This document shows positions 35,688 to 44,473 of a DNA stretch of 64,000 nt, one piece after another. The position numbers and the translations under genes are program-made. Position 1 is the first letter of the stretch; the number at the start of each line of letters is the position of its first letter. The notes beneath the pieces are model-generated. The model saw only the letters and a program-made list of their open reading frames with translations, ran no database searches and was not told the origin of the DNA. The stretch covers positions 62,001 to 126,000 of the forward strand of contig OMZI01000001.1 of the NCBI GenBank assembly GCA_900315485.1, given 5' to 3'. Origin of the DNA: an uncultured Eubacteriales bacterium. Its GTDB lineage: Bacteria; Bacillota; Clostridia; Peptostreptococcales; Anaerovoracaceae.

Positions 35688-36029
35688 CTAGCCTACGAGG
35701 ATCGACTCGCAGTCACTCCAGATTTTCTCAAGAGTGTATTTATCTCTGGTTGCTTCTGTAAAGAGATTGACGATAACATCTCCTCCGTCTACGAGGATCC
35801 AGCCTGTATCAGGGCGTCCATCCTTACTCTTAGGTGTGATCTCAAGCTCCGCAAACTTGTCTTCAACATCATCCGCAAGCGCTCCGAGCTGTCTTTCGGA
35901 TCCGCCTGTAGCGATTACAAAGTAGTCTGCGAAGGATGATTTTTCTGCGATATCGATGATGACGATATCTCTTGCCTTCTTCTCATTCAGAATATTGGCG
36001 ATAGTCTGTGCAACTTCTTTGCTTTCCAT
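35688..36029 (-). CDS. rsfS: Ribosome silencing factor
   Basis: 113 residues. [20 protein letters not shown] and [20 protein letters not shown], followed by [20 protein letters not shown], are the RsfS (Iojap) signatures. It binds L14 and blocks 30S joining in starved cells. It is in the standard nadD-yqeK-rsfS group. Confidence 0.96.
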   Translation of the reverse strand: MESKEVAQTIANILNEKKARDIVIIDIAEKSSFADYFVIATGGSERQLGALADDVEDKFAELEITPKSKDGRPDTGWILVDGGDVIVNLFTEATRDKYTLEKIWSDCESILVG

Positions 36030-36057
36030 TTTTTCTCCTGTTTATATTGTTATGGTG

Positions 36058-36633
36058 TTATTGATTGCTTACTCTCTGCAAAATGTATTCGCGGGCTTCT
36101 ATAGTATCCCTGTCCGGTTCTCTGCCCTTCTTCTCAAGTGACTCAAGTGTCCAGTCCATGATGAACAGGCAGGCTCCGTCAAGGTCCTGCGCAGCCTGAT
36201 TCTGAAGTTCTTCCAGCCCCTCGTAATTCCGGTTGTCTTCGATGGCATCGGCAACGTACACTATCTCCTCGAGAAGTGACATCCCTGCTCTGCCTGTTGT
36301 GTGGCTCCTTACAGCATTAAGGACTTCCTCATCCGTTACGCCGAATTCATCTTTCAGTATCTCTGCAGCGACCTTTGAGTGTGCAAGCGGGTTGTTGTCG
36401 ATATACATCTCCGGGAGTCCGTATTTCCTTACACATTCATTCATTTCATCCTGTGTAAAACACTTTGCGATATCATGATATCTCCCGGCAAATGCTGCTT
36501 TCTCAACATCTGCTCCATGTATAGCGGCAAGCCTTTCAGCCATCACCTCAACCCCCAGTGAGTGAGTGTATCTCGATGGCTTGAGATGAGCTTTCATGAA
36601 TGCTTCGAGTTCATCAGTCTTTGTACAGATCAT
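36058..36633 (-). CDS. yqeK: HD-domain Ap4A hydrolase, YqeK family
   Basis: 191 residues. The HD-domain ligands are in SRYTHSLGVEVMAERLA, FAGRYHDIAKCFTQ and NPLAHSKVAAEILKDE, with VRSHTTGRAGMS and YVADAIEDNRNY following. YqeK enzymes split diadenosine tetraphosphate into ADP. It overlaps the nadD end by 20 bases, as is common for this pair. Confidence 0.94.
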   Translation of the reverse strand: MICTKTDELEAFMKAHLKPSRYTHSLGVEVMAERLAAIHGADVEKAAFAGRYHDIAKCFTQDEMNECVRKYGLPEMYIDNNPLAHSKVAAEILKDEFGVTDEEVLNAVRSHTTGRAGMSLLEEIVYVADAIEDNRNYEGLEELQNQAAQDLDGACLFIMDWTLESLEKKGREPDRDTIEAREYILQRVSNQ

Positions 36634-37234
36634 GTTCTGAAATATATCTTTCTACTTCGGGTGCGACGATGTCAGAGATAGGATAGCCTGCATGCACATT
36701 CATTCTTACCTCTGTGGATGATGCGTCTACAGGTTCCATCTCAAGGACGGTTGTCTCAGTCCCGAACTTCTCGCGGTAATACTTTATCTTGTCCCATCCA
36801 TCTGAGTCATTGGCATAAGGGCGTCTTGCGGTTATAAGTGAAACTTCCTTAAGTATTTCCTCGCCTCGGTACCAGGTGTCGATCTCAATTACAGAGTCAA
36901 AACCGAGAATAAAGCTGAGTTTTCCGTTAAGGAGCTGCTTCCAGTGCATGACGGTGTCATATGTGTATGACGGTCCCTCCTTGCCGAGCTCATATCTTGA
37001 AAGACAGAAGGCCTTGTTGTATCCGAGGATGGATTCGATCATTGCCGCCCTGTCTTTTCCGGGAGCTGTCTTGCGGTTCTGCTTGAACGGAGAGACATAA
37101 GCAGGCATGAATATCAGCTTGTCAATGCCGCATTCCCTGACGGCGTGGTCAGCAAGAGCTATGTGGCCCTTATGGATAGGGTCAAAAGATCCGCCGTATA
37201 TTGCATAATGTCTGCTGTTTGTCTCTGAATTCAT
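36614..37234 (-). CDS. nadD: Nicotinate-nucleotide adenylyltransferase
   Basis: 206 residues. The nucleotidyltransferase motif is YGGSFDPIHKGHIALAD with the HxGH histidines, and the late SSTEVRMNV is the ISST/R signature. FMPAYVSPFKQNRKTAP fits NadD against CoaD. It adenylates nicotinate mononucleotide in NAD synthesis. The ribosome site is weak. Confidence 0.96.
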   Translation of the reverse strand: MNSETNSRHYAIYGGSFDPIHKGHIALADHAVRECGIDKLIFMPAYVSPFKQNRKTAPGKDRAAMIESILGYNKAFCLSRYELGKEGPSYTYDTVMHWKQLLNGKLSFILGFDSVIEIDTWYRGEEILKEVSLITARRPYANDSDGWDKIKYYREKFGTETTVLEMEPVDASSTEVRMNVHAGYPISDIVAPEVERYISEHDLYKD

Positions 37235-37255
37235 GTTTTACTGACCGGTTTGTTG

Positions 37256-39019
37256 TTATTCTGCAGTTACGAGCTCGATACCGAGTTCCTCAAGCTGTCC
37301 CTCTCCTGCCGGTGCCGGTGCTTCGCATACAGGGCACTCTGCGTTCTGATTCTTAGGGAAAGCGATAACCTCTCTGATGCTCTTCTCACCGAGGAGAAGC
37401 ATTACGAGTCTGTCAAGACCGTACGCAAGTCCTGCATGAGGAGGTGCTCCGTACTTGAATGCCTCGATGAGGAATCCGAATTTCTCCTGACACTCTTCGT
37501 CTGTAAGACCGAGTGCTCTGAACATTCTTGCCTGGAGATCCTTGTCGTGGATCCTGACACTTCCTCCGCCGAGCTCAACACCGTTCAGAACGATGTCATA
37601 TGCGTCTGCGTTAAGTGAAAGAATGTCGGTATCCAGCTTGTCAAGTTCGTCGAGCTTAGGCTGTGTGAACGGATGGTGCATAGCCTTGATGTTTCCTTCT
37701 TCATCCTGCTCAAACATCGGGAAGTCAACGATCCAGAGGAAGTTGAACTGGTTGTCATCGAGAAGTCCGAGCTGTCCTGCGACTCTTCTTCTGAGGAATC
37801 CGAGTGAGTCATATGTGACCTTGGCTGTGCCGCTTACGATGAAGACGATGTCGCCTGCATTCGCTCCGCACTTGTCAAGTACTGTCTTGAGCTCATCCTC
37901 TGAGAAGAATTTGCCTACTGATGATGAGATGCCTGACTCTTCGTACTTGATCCATACGAGACCCTTTGCACCGTAGTGCTTTACTTCATCAACGAGCTTG
38001 TCGATCTTCTTTCTTGAGAATTCCTTAGCTGCTCCCGGTACGCAGATGCCTCTGATGTCTCCGCCTTCTGCAAGTGTCTTAGTGAATACTTCGAAACCGC
38101 AGCCTTCAAAAACATCGTTGAGCTTCTGGAGCTCGATATCGAATCTGGTATCAGGCTTGTCTGAGCCGTAGCGCTCCATTGCCTCGGCATATGTCATTCT
38201 AGGGAACGGTGTCTCGACATCAATGCCTTTTACTTCCTTCATTACCTTCTTGAGGAAGCCTTCCTGCATCTCGATGACATCGTCAACGCCTGCGAATGAC
38301 ATTTCGAGGTCGATCTGTGTGAACTCAGGCTGTCTGTCTGCTCTGAGGTCCTCATCTCTGAAGCACTTAACGATCTGCATGTATCTGTCTGTGCCGCCTA
38401 CCATCAGAAGCTGCTTGAACATCTGAGGTGACTGAGGAAGAGCGTAGAAGCTGCCGTTGTGGACTCTGCTCGGTACTATGTAGTCTCTTGCGCCTTCCGG
38501 TGTAGGCTTGATGAGCATAGGAGTCTCAACTTCGGTGAAGCCGTTCTCATCAAAGTAGTCTCTGCAGCACTTTGCGATCTTGTGTCTGAAGGTGAGATTT
38601 CTCTGCATCTTCTGCTTGCGGAGATCCAGATATCTGTATTTGAGTCTCAGGTTGTCGTCTACGTTGTCATCATCCTTGATGTAGATCGGAGGTGTCTCGG
38701 ACTTTGAATAGATAACAAGATCATCAGCAAAGACTTCGATATCTCCTGTCGGGAGATTTGAGTTCTTGGAGGATCTCTCCTTGACTGTGCCCTTTACACC
38801 GATGCAGTATTCGCTTCTGAGAGACTTTGCCATCTCGATGATCTCTGCAGGTACATCTTCATTGAATGTAACCTGTGTGATACCGGTCTTGTCTCTTAAG
38901 TCCACGAATACGAGTCCGCCGAGACTTCTTGCCTTGGCTACCCAGCCGTTAAGTACAACGTTCTTTCCTTCGTCGGCAAGTCTCAGCTCGCCGCACATGT
39001 GAGTTCTCTTATATAACAT
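37256..39019 (-). CDS. aspS: Aspartyl-tRNA synthetase
   Basis: 587 residues, bacterial type. The anticodon-binding OB fold ([20 protein letters not shown]) is followed by class II motifs, including [20 protein letters not shown] (motif 2) and the [20 protein letters not shown] motif 3. The bacterial GAD insertion is present (about 290-400). Its start overlaps the hisS stop by 11 bases; hisS-aspS is the usual Firmicute order. Discriminating versus non-discriminating use was not determined. Confidence 0.98.
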   Translation of the reverse strand: MLYKRTHMCGELRLADEGKNVVLNGWVAKARSLGGLVFVDLRDKTGITQVTFNEDVPAEIIEMAKSLRSEYCIGVKGTVKERSSKNSNLPTGDIEVFADDLVIYSKSETPPIYIKDDDNVDDNLRLKYRYLDLRKQKMQRNLTFRHKIAKCCRDYFDENGFTEVETPMLIKPTPEGARDYIVPSRVHNGSFYALPQSPQMFKQLLMVGGTDRYMQIVKCFRDEDLRADRQPEFTQIDLEMSFAGVDDVIEMQEGFLKKVMKEVKGIDVETPFPRMTYAEAMERYGSDKPDTRFDIELQKLNDVFEGCGFEVFTKTLAEGGDIRGICVPGAAKEFSRKKIDKLVDEVKHYGAKGLVWIKYEESGISSSVGKFFSEDELKTVLDKCGANAGDIVFIVSGTAKVTYDSLGFLRRRVAGQLGLLDDNQFNFLWIVDFPMFEQDEEGNIKAMHHPFTQPKLDELDKLDTDILSLNADAYDIVLNGVELGGGSVRIHDKDLQARMFRALGLTDEECQEKFGFLIEAFKYGAPPHAGLAYGLDRLVMLLLGEKSIREVIAFPKNQNAECPVCEAPAPAGEGQLEELGIELVTAE

Positions 39020-40256
39020 CTGCGAGTTCTTCCCTTCTTACTTTAGTCTGTTCCGAATCGGACATATTCTTAAGTGTCAGTTCGCCGCTGGCAACTTCAT
39101 CTTCACCTATAACGACTGTATAGGCAGCGCCGAGCTTGTTGGCGTATTTCATCTGACCCTTGAGATTGCGCTCTCTTGTATCCATCTCTGCCCTGATACC
39201 CTTATTTCTGAGTTCATGCAGGAGTCTGACTGAATACTCTCTGGCCTCATCTCCTATCCATGCAAGGAAGATCTGAGGTGCCGGCGAGCTTCCGAAGTCA
39301 TGACCGCATGCCTCCATCAGCAGAAGCAGTCTTTCCTTTCCGAGACCGAATCCCACTCCCGGCATATCCGGACCGCCGATCTCTTCAATGAGGTGATCGT
39401 ATCTTCCGCCGCCGCAGACAGTGCCCTGTGCACCGATCTTGGTAGTGATGAATTCGAAGGCTGTCTTGGTGTAGTAGTCAAGACCTCTTACGATGGTCGG
39501 ATCTACGACGTACTTTATGCCCATTGCGTCAAGGTGCTTCTTGAGTTCTTCGAAATCCTTCCTGCAGTCATCGCAGAGATAGTCGAGCATCATCGGCGCG
39601 CCCTTGACAAGCTCCTTGTCTTCAGGGGACTTGCAGTCGAGTATTCTCATAGGATTCTTATCGAATCTGGACTTGCATGTTTCGCACAGGCAGTCGAACT
39701 TAGGTCTCAGGAAGTCCTGAAGAGCTGTTCTGTGTACAGGCCTGCAGTTTCTGCATCCTACACTTGAGATGTGAAGCTCTATGTCTTCGATCCCCATCCT
39801 GTTCAGGAAATCATGTCCGAGTGCGATGATCTCAGCATCAGCAAGCATGCTGTGTGTTCCGAAATTCTCTATACCGAACTGGTGGAACTCTCTCAGTCTT
39901 CCGGCCTGCGGCTTTTCGTATCTGAAACATGGAGTGTTGTAGTAAACCTTGGTCGGCTGTGTCTCGGCATACAGATTGCTCTCGATGAAGGACCTTACTG
40001 CAGGTGAGGTTCCTTCAGGCTTGAGCGTGATGCTGCGGCCTCCGAGATCATTGAATGTGTACATCTCCTTCTGGACAACATCAGTCGTATCGCCGATTCC
40101 CCTGTTGAAGAGCTCAGTAGCTTCAAAAATAGGGGTGCGCAGTTCCTTGAATCCGTATTCAGCGCAGATCTTTGCCCATTCCGATTCGATGTACTGCCAC
40201 TTCCAGGATTCGGACGGGAGTACGTCCTTGGTGCCTTTTTGAGCTTTGATAGCCAT
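39009..40256 (-). CDS. hisS: Histidyl-tRNA synthetase
   Basis: 415 residues from the ATG at 40256 (MAIKAQKGTKDVLPSESWKW), which sits right at the hemZ stop; an upstream in-frame start inside hemZ is not family-like. Motif 2 is in YNTPCFRYEKPQAGRLREFH, the His-specific VRGLDYYTKTAFEF and GGGRYDHL follow, and the anticodon domain is C-terminal. An insert with four Cys-x-x-Cys-like pairs (VGCRNCRP, CLCETC, LCDDC) is seen in several clostridial enzymes and could bind zinc. Confidence 0.97.
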   Translation of the reverse strand: MAIKAQKGTKDVLPSESWKWQYIESEWAKICAEYGFKELRTPIFEATELFNRGIGDTTDVVQKEMYTFNDLGGRSITLKPEGTSPAVRSFIESNLYAETQPTKVYYNTPCFRYEKPQAGRLREFHQFGIENFGTHSMLADAEIIALGHDFLNRMGIEDIELHISSVGCRNCRPVHRTALQDFLRPKFDCLCETCKSRFDKNPMRILDCKSPEDKELVKGAPMMLDYLCDDCRKDFEELKKHLDAMGIKYVVDPTIVRGLDYYTKTAFEFITTKIGAQGTVCGGGRYDHLIEEIGGPDMPGVGFGLGKERLLLLMEACGHDFGSSPAPQIFLAWIGDEAREYSVRLLHELRNKGIRAEMDTRERNLKGQMKYANKLGAAYTVVIGEDEVASGELTLKNMSDSEQTKVRREELADVI

Positions 40257-40257
40257 C

Positions 40258-41637
40258 TTATCCTCCGTAGTATTTATTCTTCCTTGCGAGCATCTCGTCA
40301 AAACGCTCGTTGTATACCTTGTAGTTGCTGACATTGGCGATCCTCTCGAGCCTGTCTTCTTCCGGGAAATATATCTTTCCTATTCCTCCGGCTCCGAGAG
40401 CTATGATGGTCTGCTTCTCCTCCATGATGCGGATATTGTAGATCGAATGCGTATCCTCTCTGCAGTATCCGACATTCTCGAGTGCGCCCATCTGGTGCTT
40501 CTGTCTGTATATGTAATAAGGGTAAAATCCCTCGTCAGCAAGGCGCTTTCTTGCGAAGTCCACCATCTGTGAGACTTGGTCTGTTCCGCGTCTGTAGTAT
40601 TCGGGATCGTGTTCTCTTAATCTTGATCCTCTCTTGACTGAGAGTGTATGTACTGTAATGTTGTTTGCGCCGAGACTCAATATCTCTTCCAGGGATGCCT
40701 TGAAATCATCAATATCTTCACCCGGGAGTCCGGCTATAAGATCCGCATTTATGACATCGAATCCGTATTCTGATGCGAGACGGTATCCCTGCCTTATATC
40801 CTCTGCCGAGTGGTCACGGCCTATCCTTCTCAGCGTCTCATCCTTCATAGACTGAGGATTGATGCTGATGCGGCTGACACCGGATTCCTTCATGACTTTC
40901 AGCTTGTCGGGTGTGATCGTATCCGGTCTGCCGGCTTCTATCGTGAATTCTATGGCTGCAGGGTCAATACCCATCTCATCGCGTACGGCTGCTATCAGCT
41001 GACCGAGCTGCTCGGCGTTCAGTGTGGTGGGGGTCCCGCCGCCTATATATACGCTTTCGATCACGGTGCTGTTATCCCTGATTAGTTTACCGGTATATTT
41101 TATTTCCTCGATGAGGTTGCTGAAGTACTCTGCTATATCTTCTTCAGGTGCTACGTTGGAAGCAAAAGCACAGTACTCACATCTCGTCGGACAGAACGGT
41201 ATCCCGATGTAAACAGCGCTCTTCGATGACGGATCGCTGCTGATGTGACTGATCTGATACTGAAGGATCTCTGTCAGCAGGCTGATTTTATCTGCAGATA
41301 CGAGATATCTTTCAGCAAGAAGCTGCTCCATTCCGCTTACGGATCCTGCTTCTGCATACATCTCGTATGCGAGCTTGAGCGGCCTGACTCCGGTAAGTGT
41401 CCCCCATCCGCTGGTGCGTCCGGTAAGTCCGGACAGGAGCCGGTACATTTCTCTTTTGATCTCATCTCTGTCACCGGAGTTCTGAGCGTTTATCAGATAA
41501 TGTCCGTCTCTGAGACAGAGTTTTCCTTCCGGTGCTCTGAAAGGTATTACTTCGAACTCATCGTCCGAAAGGAACACCCTTGCAAGCTCTCCGTAGTGAT
41601 ATTCGTTGTCTGTGTTGTTTATATAGAATTTATACAA
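40258..41637 (-). CDS. hemZ: Radical-SAM protein HemZ (coproporphyrinogen dehydrogenase-like)
   Basis: 459 residues. The radical-SAM cluster motif is CPTRCEYCAF (CxxxCxxC), preceded by VYIGIPF. VYIGGGTPTTLNAEQL, SRISINPQSMKDETLRRIGR and ADLIAGLPGED are the HemN-family follow-ups. The N-terminal ~140 residues (THUMP-like) mark the HemZ branch, whose heme role is weak; many carriers lack heme synthesis. It overlaps the metallo-hydrolase end by 8 bases. Confidence 0.9.
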   Translation of the reverse strand: MYKFYINNTDNEYHYGELARVFLSDDEFEVIPFRAPEGKLCLRDGHYLINAQNSGDRDEIKREMYRLLSGLTGRTSGWGTLTGVRPLKLAYEMYAEAGSVSGMEQLLAERYLVSADKISLLTEILQYQISHISSDPSSKSAVYIGIPFCPTRCEYCAFASNVAPEEDIAEYFSNLIEEIKYTGKLIRDNSTVIESVYIGGGTPTTLNAEQLGQLIAAVRDEMGIDPAAIEFTIEAGRPDTITPDKLKVMKESGVSRISINPQSMKDETLRRIGRDHSAEDIRQGYRLASEYGFDVINADLIAGLPGEDIDDFKASLEEILSLGANNITVHTLSVKRGSRLREHDPEYYRRGTDQVSQMVDFARKRLADEGFYPYYIYRQKHQMGALENVGYCREDTHSIYNIRIMEEKQTIIALGAGGIGKIYFPEEDRLERIANVSNYKVYNERFDEMLARKNKYYGG

Positions 41638-42256
41638 AAGGATTGGCCCTCTTCTCGTATCCTATGGTTGTTGCCGGGCCGTGTCCCGGATAGACGACTG
41701 TATCGTCGTCGAGTGTGTACAGTTTGTTCTGTATGGAATTGACCATTGTGGCCCAGTCACCGGTCTCAAATGATGTGTTGCCGACAGAAAGTCTGAACAG
41801 CGTGTCGCCTGAGAAGACTTCGTGATCTGTGGCAAAACATATTCCGCCTTCAGTATGACCCGGAGTCTCGATGACTCTGAGCATTGTCTCGCCAAGCTCG
41901 ATCGTGTCGCCCTCACGTACAAAACGTTTTGCCTGAGGGAGGCCGCTTGCGCTGCGTCCTCCGGACATCATAAGGTGTTCTCTGCTCTCATACATAAGAT
42001 AGTGCTCTCCTGCAGGAGCAATGAAGGATGCACTGATATATTCATCCATATATTCTCTGAGTGCAGCATAATGGTCATGATGTCCGTGTGTAAGGAGAAT
42101 GAACTTGAGATAAGCGTTGTTCTGTATCTCCATCCTCACGTCCATTCCGTAATAGCCCGGATCGACTACAGCTTTGAAGCCGGTCGCATCATCGGTTATG
42201 ACATATGTATTCTCTCCGAGCGGACCTGCCGCGAAACATTTGACTGTAAGGCTCAT
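41630..42256 (-). CDS. Metallo-beta-lactamase-fold hydrolase (glyoxalase II-like)
   Basis: 208 residues. Zinc ligands are in LLTHGHHDHYAAL (HxHxDH), ETPGHTEGGICF, FSGDTLF and the final YPGHGPATTIGYEK. The family hydrolyses thioesters such as hydroxyacylglutathione; Clostridia mostly lack glutathione, so another thiol ester is likely. It sits between relA and hemZ, as in many Clostridia. Confidence 0.9.
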   Translation of the reverse strand: MSLTVKCFAAGPLGENTYVITDDATGFKAVVDPGYYGMDVRMEIQNNAYLKFILLTHGHHDHYAALREYMDEYISASFIAPAGEHYLMYESREHLMMSGGRSASGLPQAKRFVREGDTIELGETMLRVIETPGHTEGGICFATDHEVFSGDTLFRLSVGNTSFETGDWATMVNSIQNKLYTLDDDTVVYPGHGPATTIGYEKRANPFV

Positions 42257-42260
42257 TGCT

Positions 42261-44465
42261 TTACCTCGGCCTGTATACTCTGATCACTCCTTCAACCTGT
42301 CTGAGTGCGGTAAGAAGTCTCTGCATCTGATGCATGTCAGTGATCTCAACAGTAATAAGTGTATTTGTGGTTCCCGGCTCTCCCGGTGTAAGGTTGAGAC
42401 CGACTACTTCGATATCGTAGTCGTCGCAGACCTTGGATATATCTTTGAAAATGCCCTTGCGCTCTTCAGATACGACCTGAAGATCGACGTAGTATTTGCG
42501 GTTGCTGTCCGGAGTATCCCAGTTGACATTGATGAGTCTCTGCCTGTCCTCTTCTCTGAGATTGCTGATGTTAGGACAGTCTACTCTGTGTACTGTAATG
42601 CCCTTACCCTTGGAAATGTATCCTATGATCGGATCCCCAGGTACAGGGTTGCAGCAAGTCGCTCTTCTGATGAGAAGATTGTCAGCGCCTTTGACGACGA
42701 TTCCTGACTCTGAAACCTCTTTGACTTTGGACTGTGAAGGCTTCTTGACCTCTATTTCATCCTCATGCTCTTCTTTGATCTTGTTGTCAGCTTCATAGTA
42801 TTCTATGAGCTTCTGACCGAGCTTGGATACAGAGTTGCCGCCTCTTGAGATCTGAAGGTACAGTTCATTTACATTGGAACAGTTGAAGTCCTTGACTGCC
42901 TTCAGGATATATGCGTTCTTGCAGACCTGTGACGGGTCATACCCTTTCTTCTTAACGTAGTTATTGATATTGGTCTTACCACGGTTGACATCGCTGTCCT
43001 TGTCGGCTTTTCTGAGCCAGTTTCTTATCTTGGAACGGGCCTGCGAAGTCTTGCACAGCTTGAGCCAGTCGATGCTCGGACCTGTTGAGTTCGCTGATGT
43101 AACGATCTCTACGATGTCTCCGTTGTTCAGATGATGGTCTATAGTGACCATCTTGCCGTTGACCTTGGCACCAACGCATCTGACACCTACATCAGTATGG
43201 ATCTTGAATGCGAAGTCAAGCGGCGTACTGTCGGCAGGCAGCTCCATGACGTCTCCGCCCGGAGTGAATACGAATACCTGATTGTCAAAGAGGTCCATCT
43301 TGAGATTTTCGAGGAACTCGACTGAGTCATCAGCCTCATTCTGCATCTCAAGAGCCTGTCTTACCCAGGCGAGCTTCTGCTCGCTCTCATCCTCCTTGCC
43401 GGAGACCTTGCCTTCTTTGTACTTCCAGTGTGCAGCGATACCGTATTCTGCTATACGGTGCATCTCATAAGTACGGATCTGTATCTCAAAAGGCTCGCCG
43501 TTGTCACCGAGCACTGTCGTATGCAGTGACTGGTACATATTAGGCTTAGGCATTGCTATATAATCCTTGAATCTGCCCGGAATAGGCGTCCATCTTGTAT
43601 GGACAAGTCCGAGGGCTGCATAGCAGTCCTTGACTGATGAAACGAGGATCCTTACAGCAAGGAGATCGAATATCTCGTCGAGCTCCTTCTTCTGGATGAC
43701 CATCTTTCTGTATATGCTGTACAGATGCTTGTTACGTCCCTTGACTTCTCCCTGTATGCCTGCCTGCTTCAGCTCGGATGAGATCTCGCTGATAAGAGTC
43801 TCAACGTCCTGCTCATACTTAGCTTTTTTGAGTGCGACAGCATCAGAAAGTTTTTTGTATTCGATCGGATGAAGGAATTTAAGAGCCAGATCCTCAAGCT
43901 CGAATTTTATGCTGAACATACCGAGTCTGCCGGCAAGAGGAGCATATATCTCAAGCGTTTCCATTGCTTTGCTTGATCTCTTGTTGGTCGGCATGTATTC
44001 AAGTGTCCTCATGTTGTGCAGCCTGTCGGCAAGCTTGATGATGAGGACACGTATATCCTTTGACATAGCCAGGAACATCTTGCGGAAGTTCTCAGCCTGT
44101 ATCTTCTCTGATGATGCATCGTATGAGATATTACCGAGTTTGGTTACTCCGTCTACAAGAGCAGCGATCTTTTCGTCAAAATCGTTTACGAGCTGTTCTC
44201 TTGTATAATCTGTATCCTCAACTACATCGTGGAGAAGACCGGCTATGACAGTCTCATTATCCATGCCAAATCCGGCCAGTATCTTGGCGACTGCTATTGG
44301 GTGAATGATATAAGGTTCACCGCTTTTACGAAACTGCCCTTCGTGTAATCGAAGAGCAATTTCGTATGCCTTGATAATGGCTGTGTCATCATACTTTGAA
44401 TTGATCTGAGTCAGATCATGCATGAATTTTTCAGTTGTCAGGTTGATAACTTCTCTGACTGCCAT
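42261..44465 (-). CDS. relA: Bifunctional (p)ppGpp synthetase/hydrolase (Rel)
   Basis: 734 residues, long RSH type. The HD hydrolase has GLLHDVVEDTDYTREQL and IKLADRLHNMRTL; the synthetase has YAALGLVHTRWTPIPGRFKD and YIAMPKPNMYQSLHTTV. TGS (VFVTPGGDVMELPADSTPLD), a zinc-finger-like CCNPVPGD and a C-terminal ACT domain follow. All key motifs for both activities are visible, so one enzyme probably makes and breaks (p)ppGpp. It is 8 bp after secDF. Confidence 0.97.
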   Translation of the reverse strand: MAVREVINLTTEKFMHDLTQINSKYDDTAIIKAYEIALRLHEGQFRKSGEPYIIHPIAVAKILAGFGMDNETVIAGLLHDVVEDTDYTREQLVNDFDEKIAALVDGVTKLGNISYDASSEKIQAENFRKMFLAMSKDIRVLIIKLADRLHNMRTLEYMPTNKRSSKAMETLEIYAPLAGRLGMFSIKFELEDLALKFLHPIEYKKLSDAVALKKAKYEQDVETLISEISSELKQAGIQGEVKGRNKHLYSIYRKMVIQKKELDEIFDLLAVRILVSSVKDCYAALGLVHTRWTPIPGRFKDYIAMPKPNMYQSLHTTVLGDNGEPFEIQIRTYEMHRIAEYGIAAHWKYKEGKVSGKEDESEQKLAWVRQALEMQNEADDSVEFLENLKMDLFDNQVFVFTPGGDVMELPADSTPLDFAFKIHTDVGVRCVGAKVNGKMVTIDHHLNNGDIVEIVTSANSTGPSIDWLKLCKTSQARSKIRNWLRKADKDSDVNRGKTNINNYVKKKGYDPSQVCKNAYILKAVKDFNCSNVNELYLQISRGGNSVSKLGQKLIEYYEADNKIKEEHEDEIEVKKPSQSKVKEVSESGIVVKGADNLLIRRATCCNPVPGDPIIGYISKGKGITVHRVDCPNISNLREEDRQRLINVNWDTPDSNRKYYVDLQVVSEERKGIFKDISKVCDDYDIEVVGLNLTPGEPGTTNTLITVEITDMHQMQRLLTALRQVEGVIRVYRPR

Positions 44466-44473
44466 TGATTCCT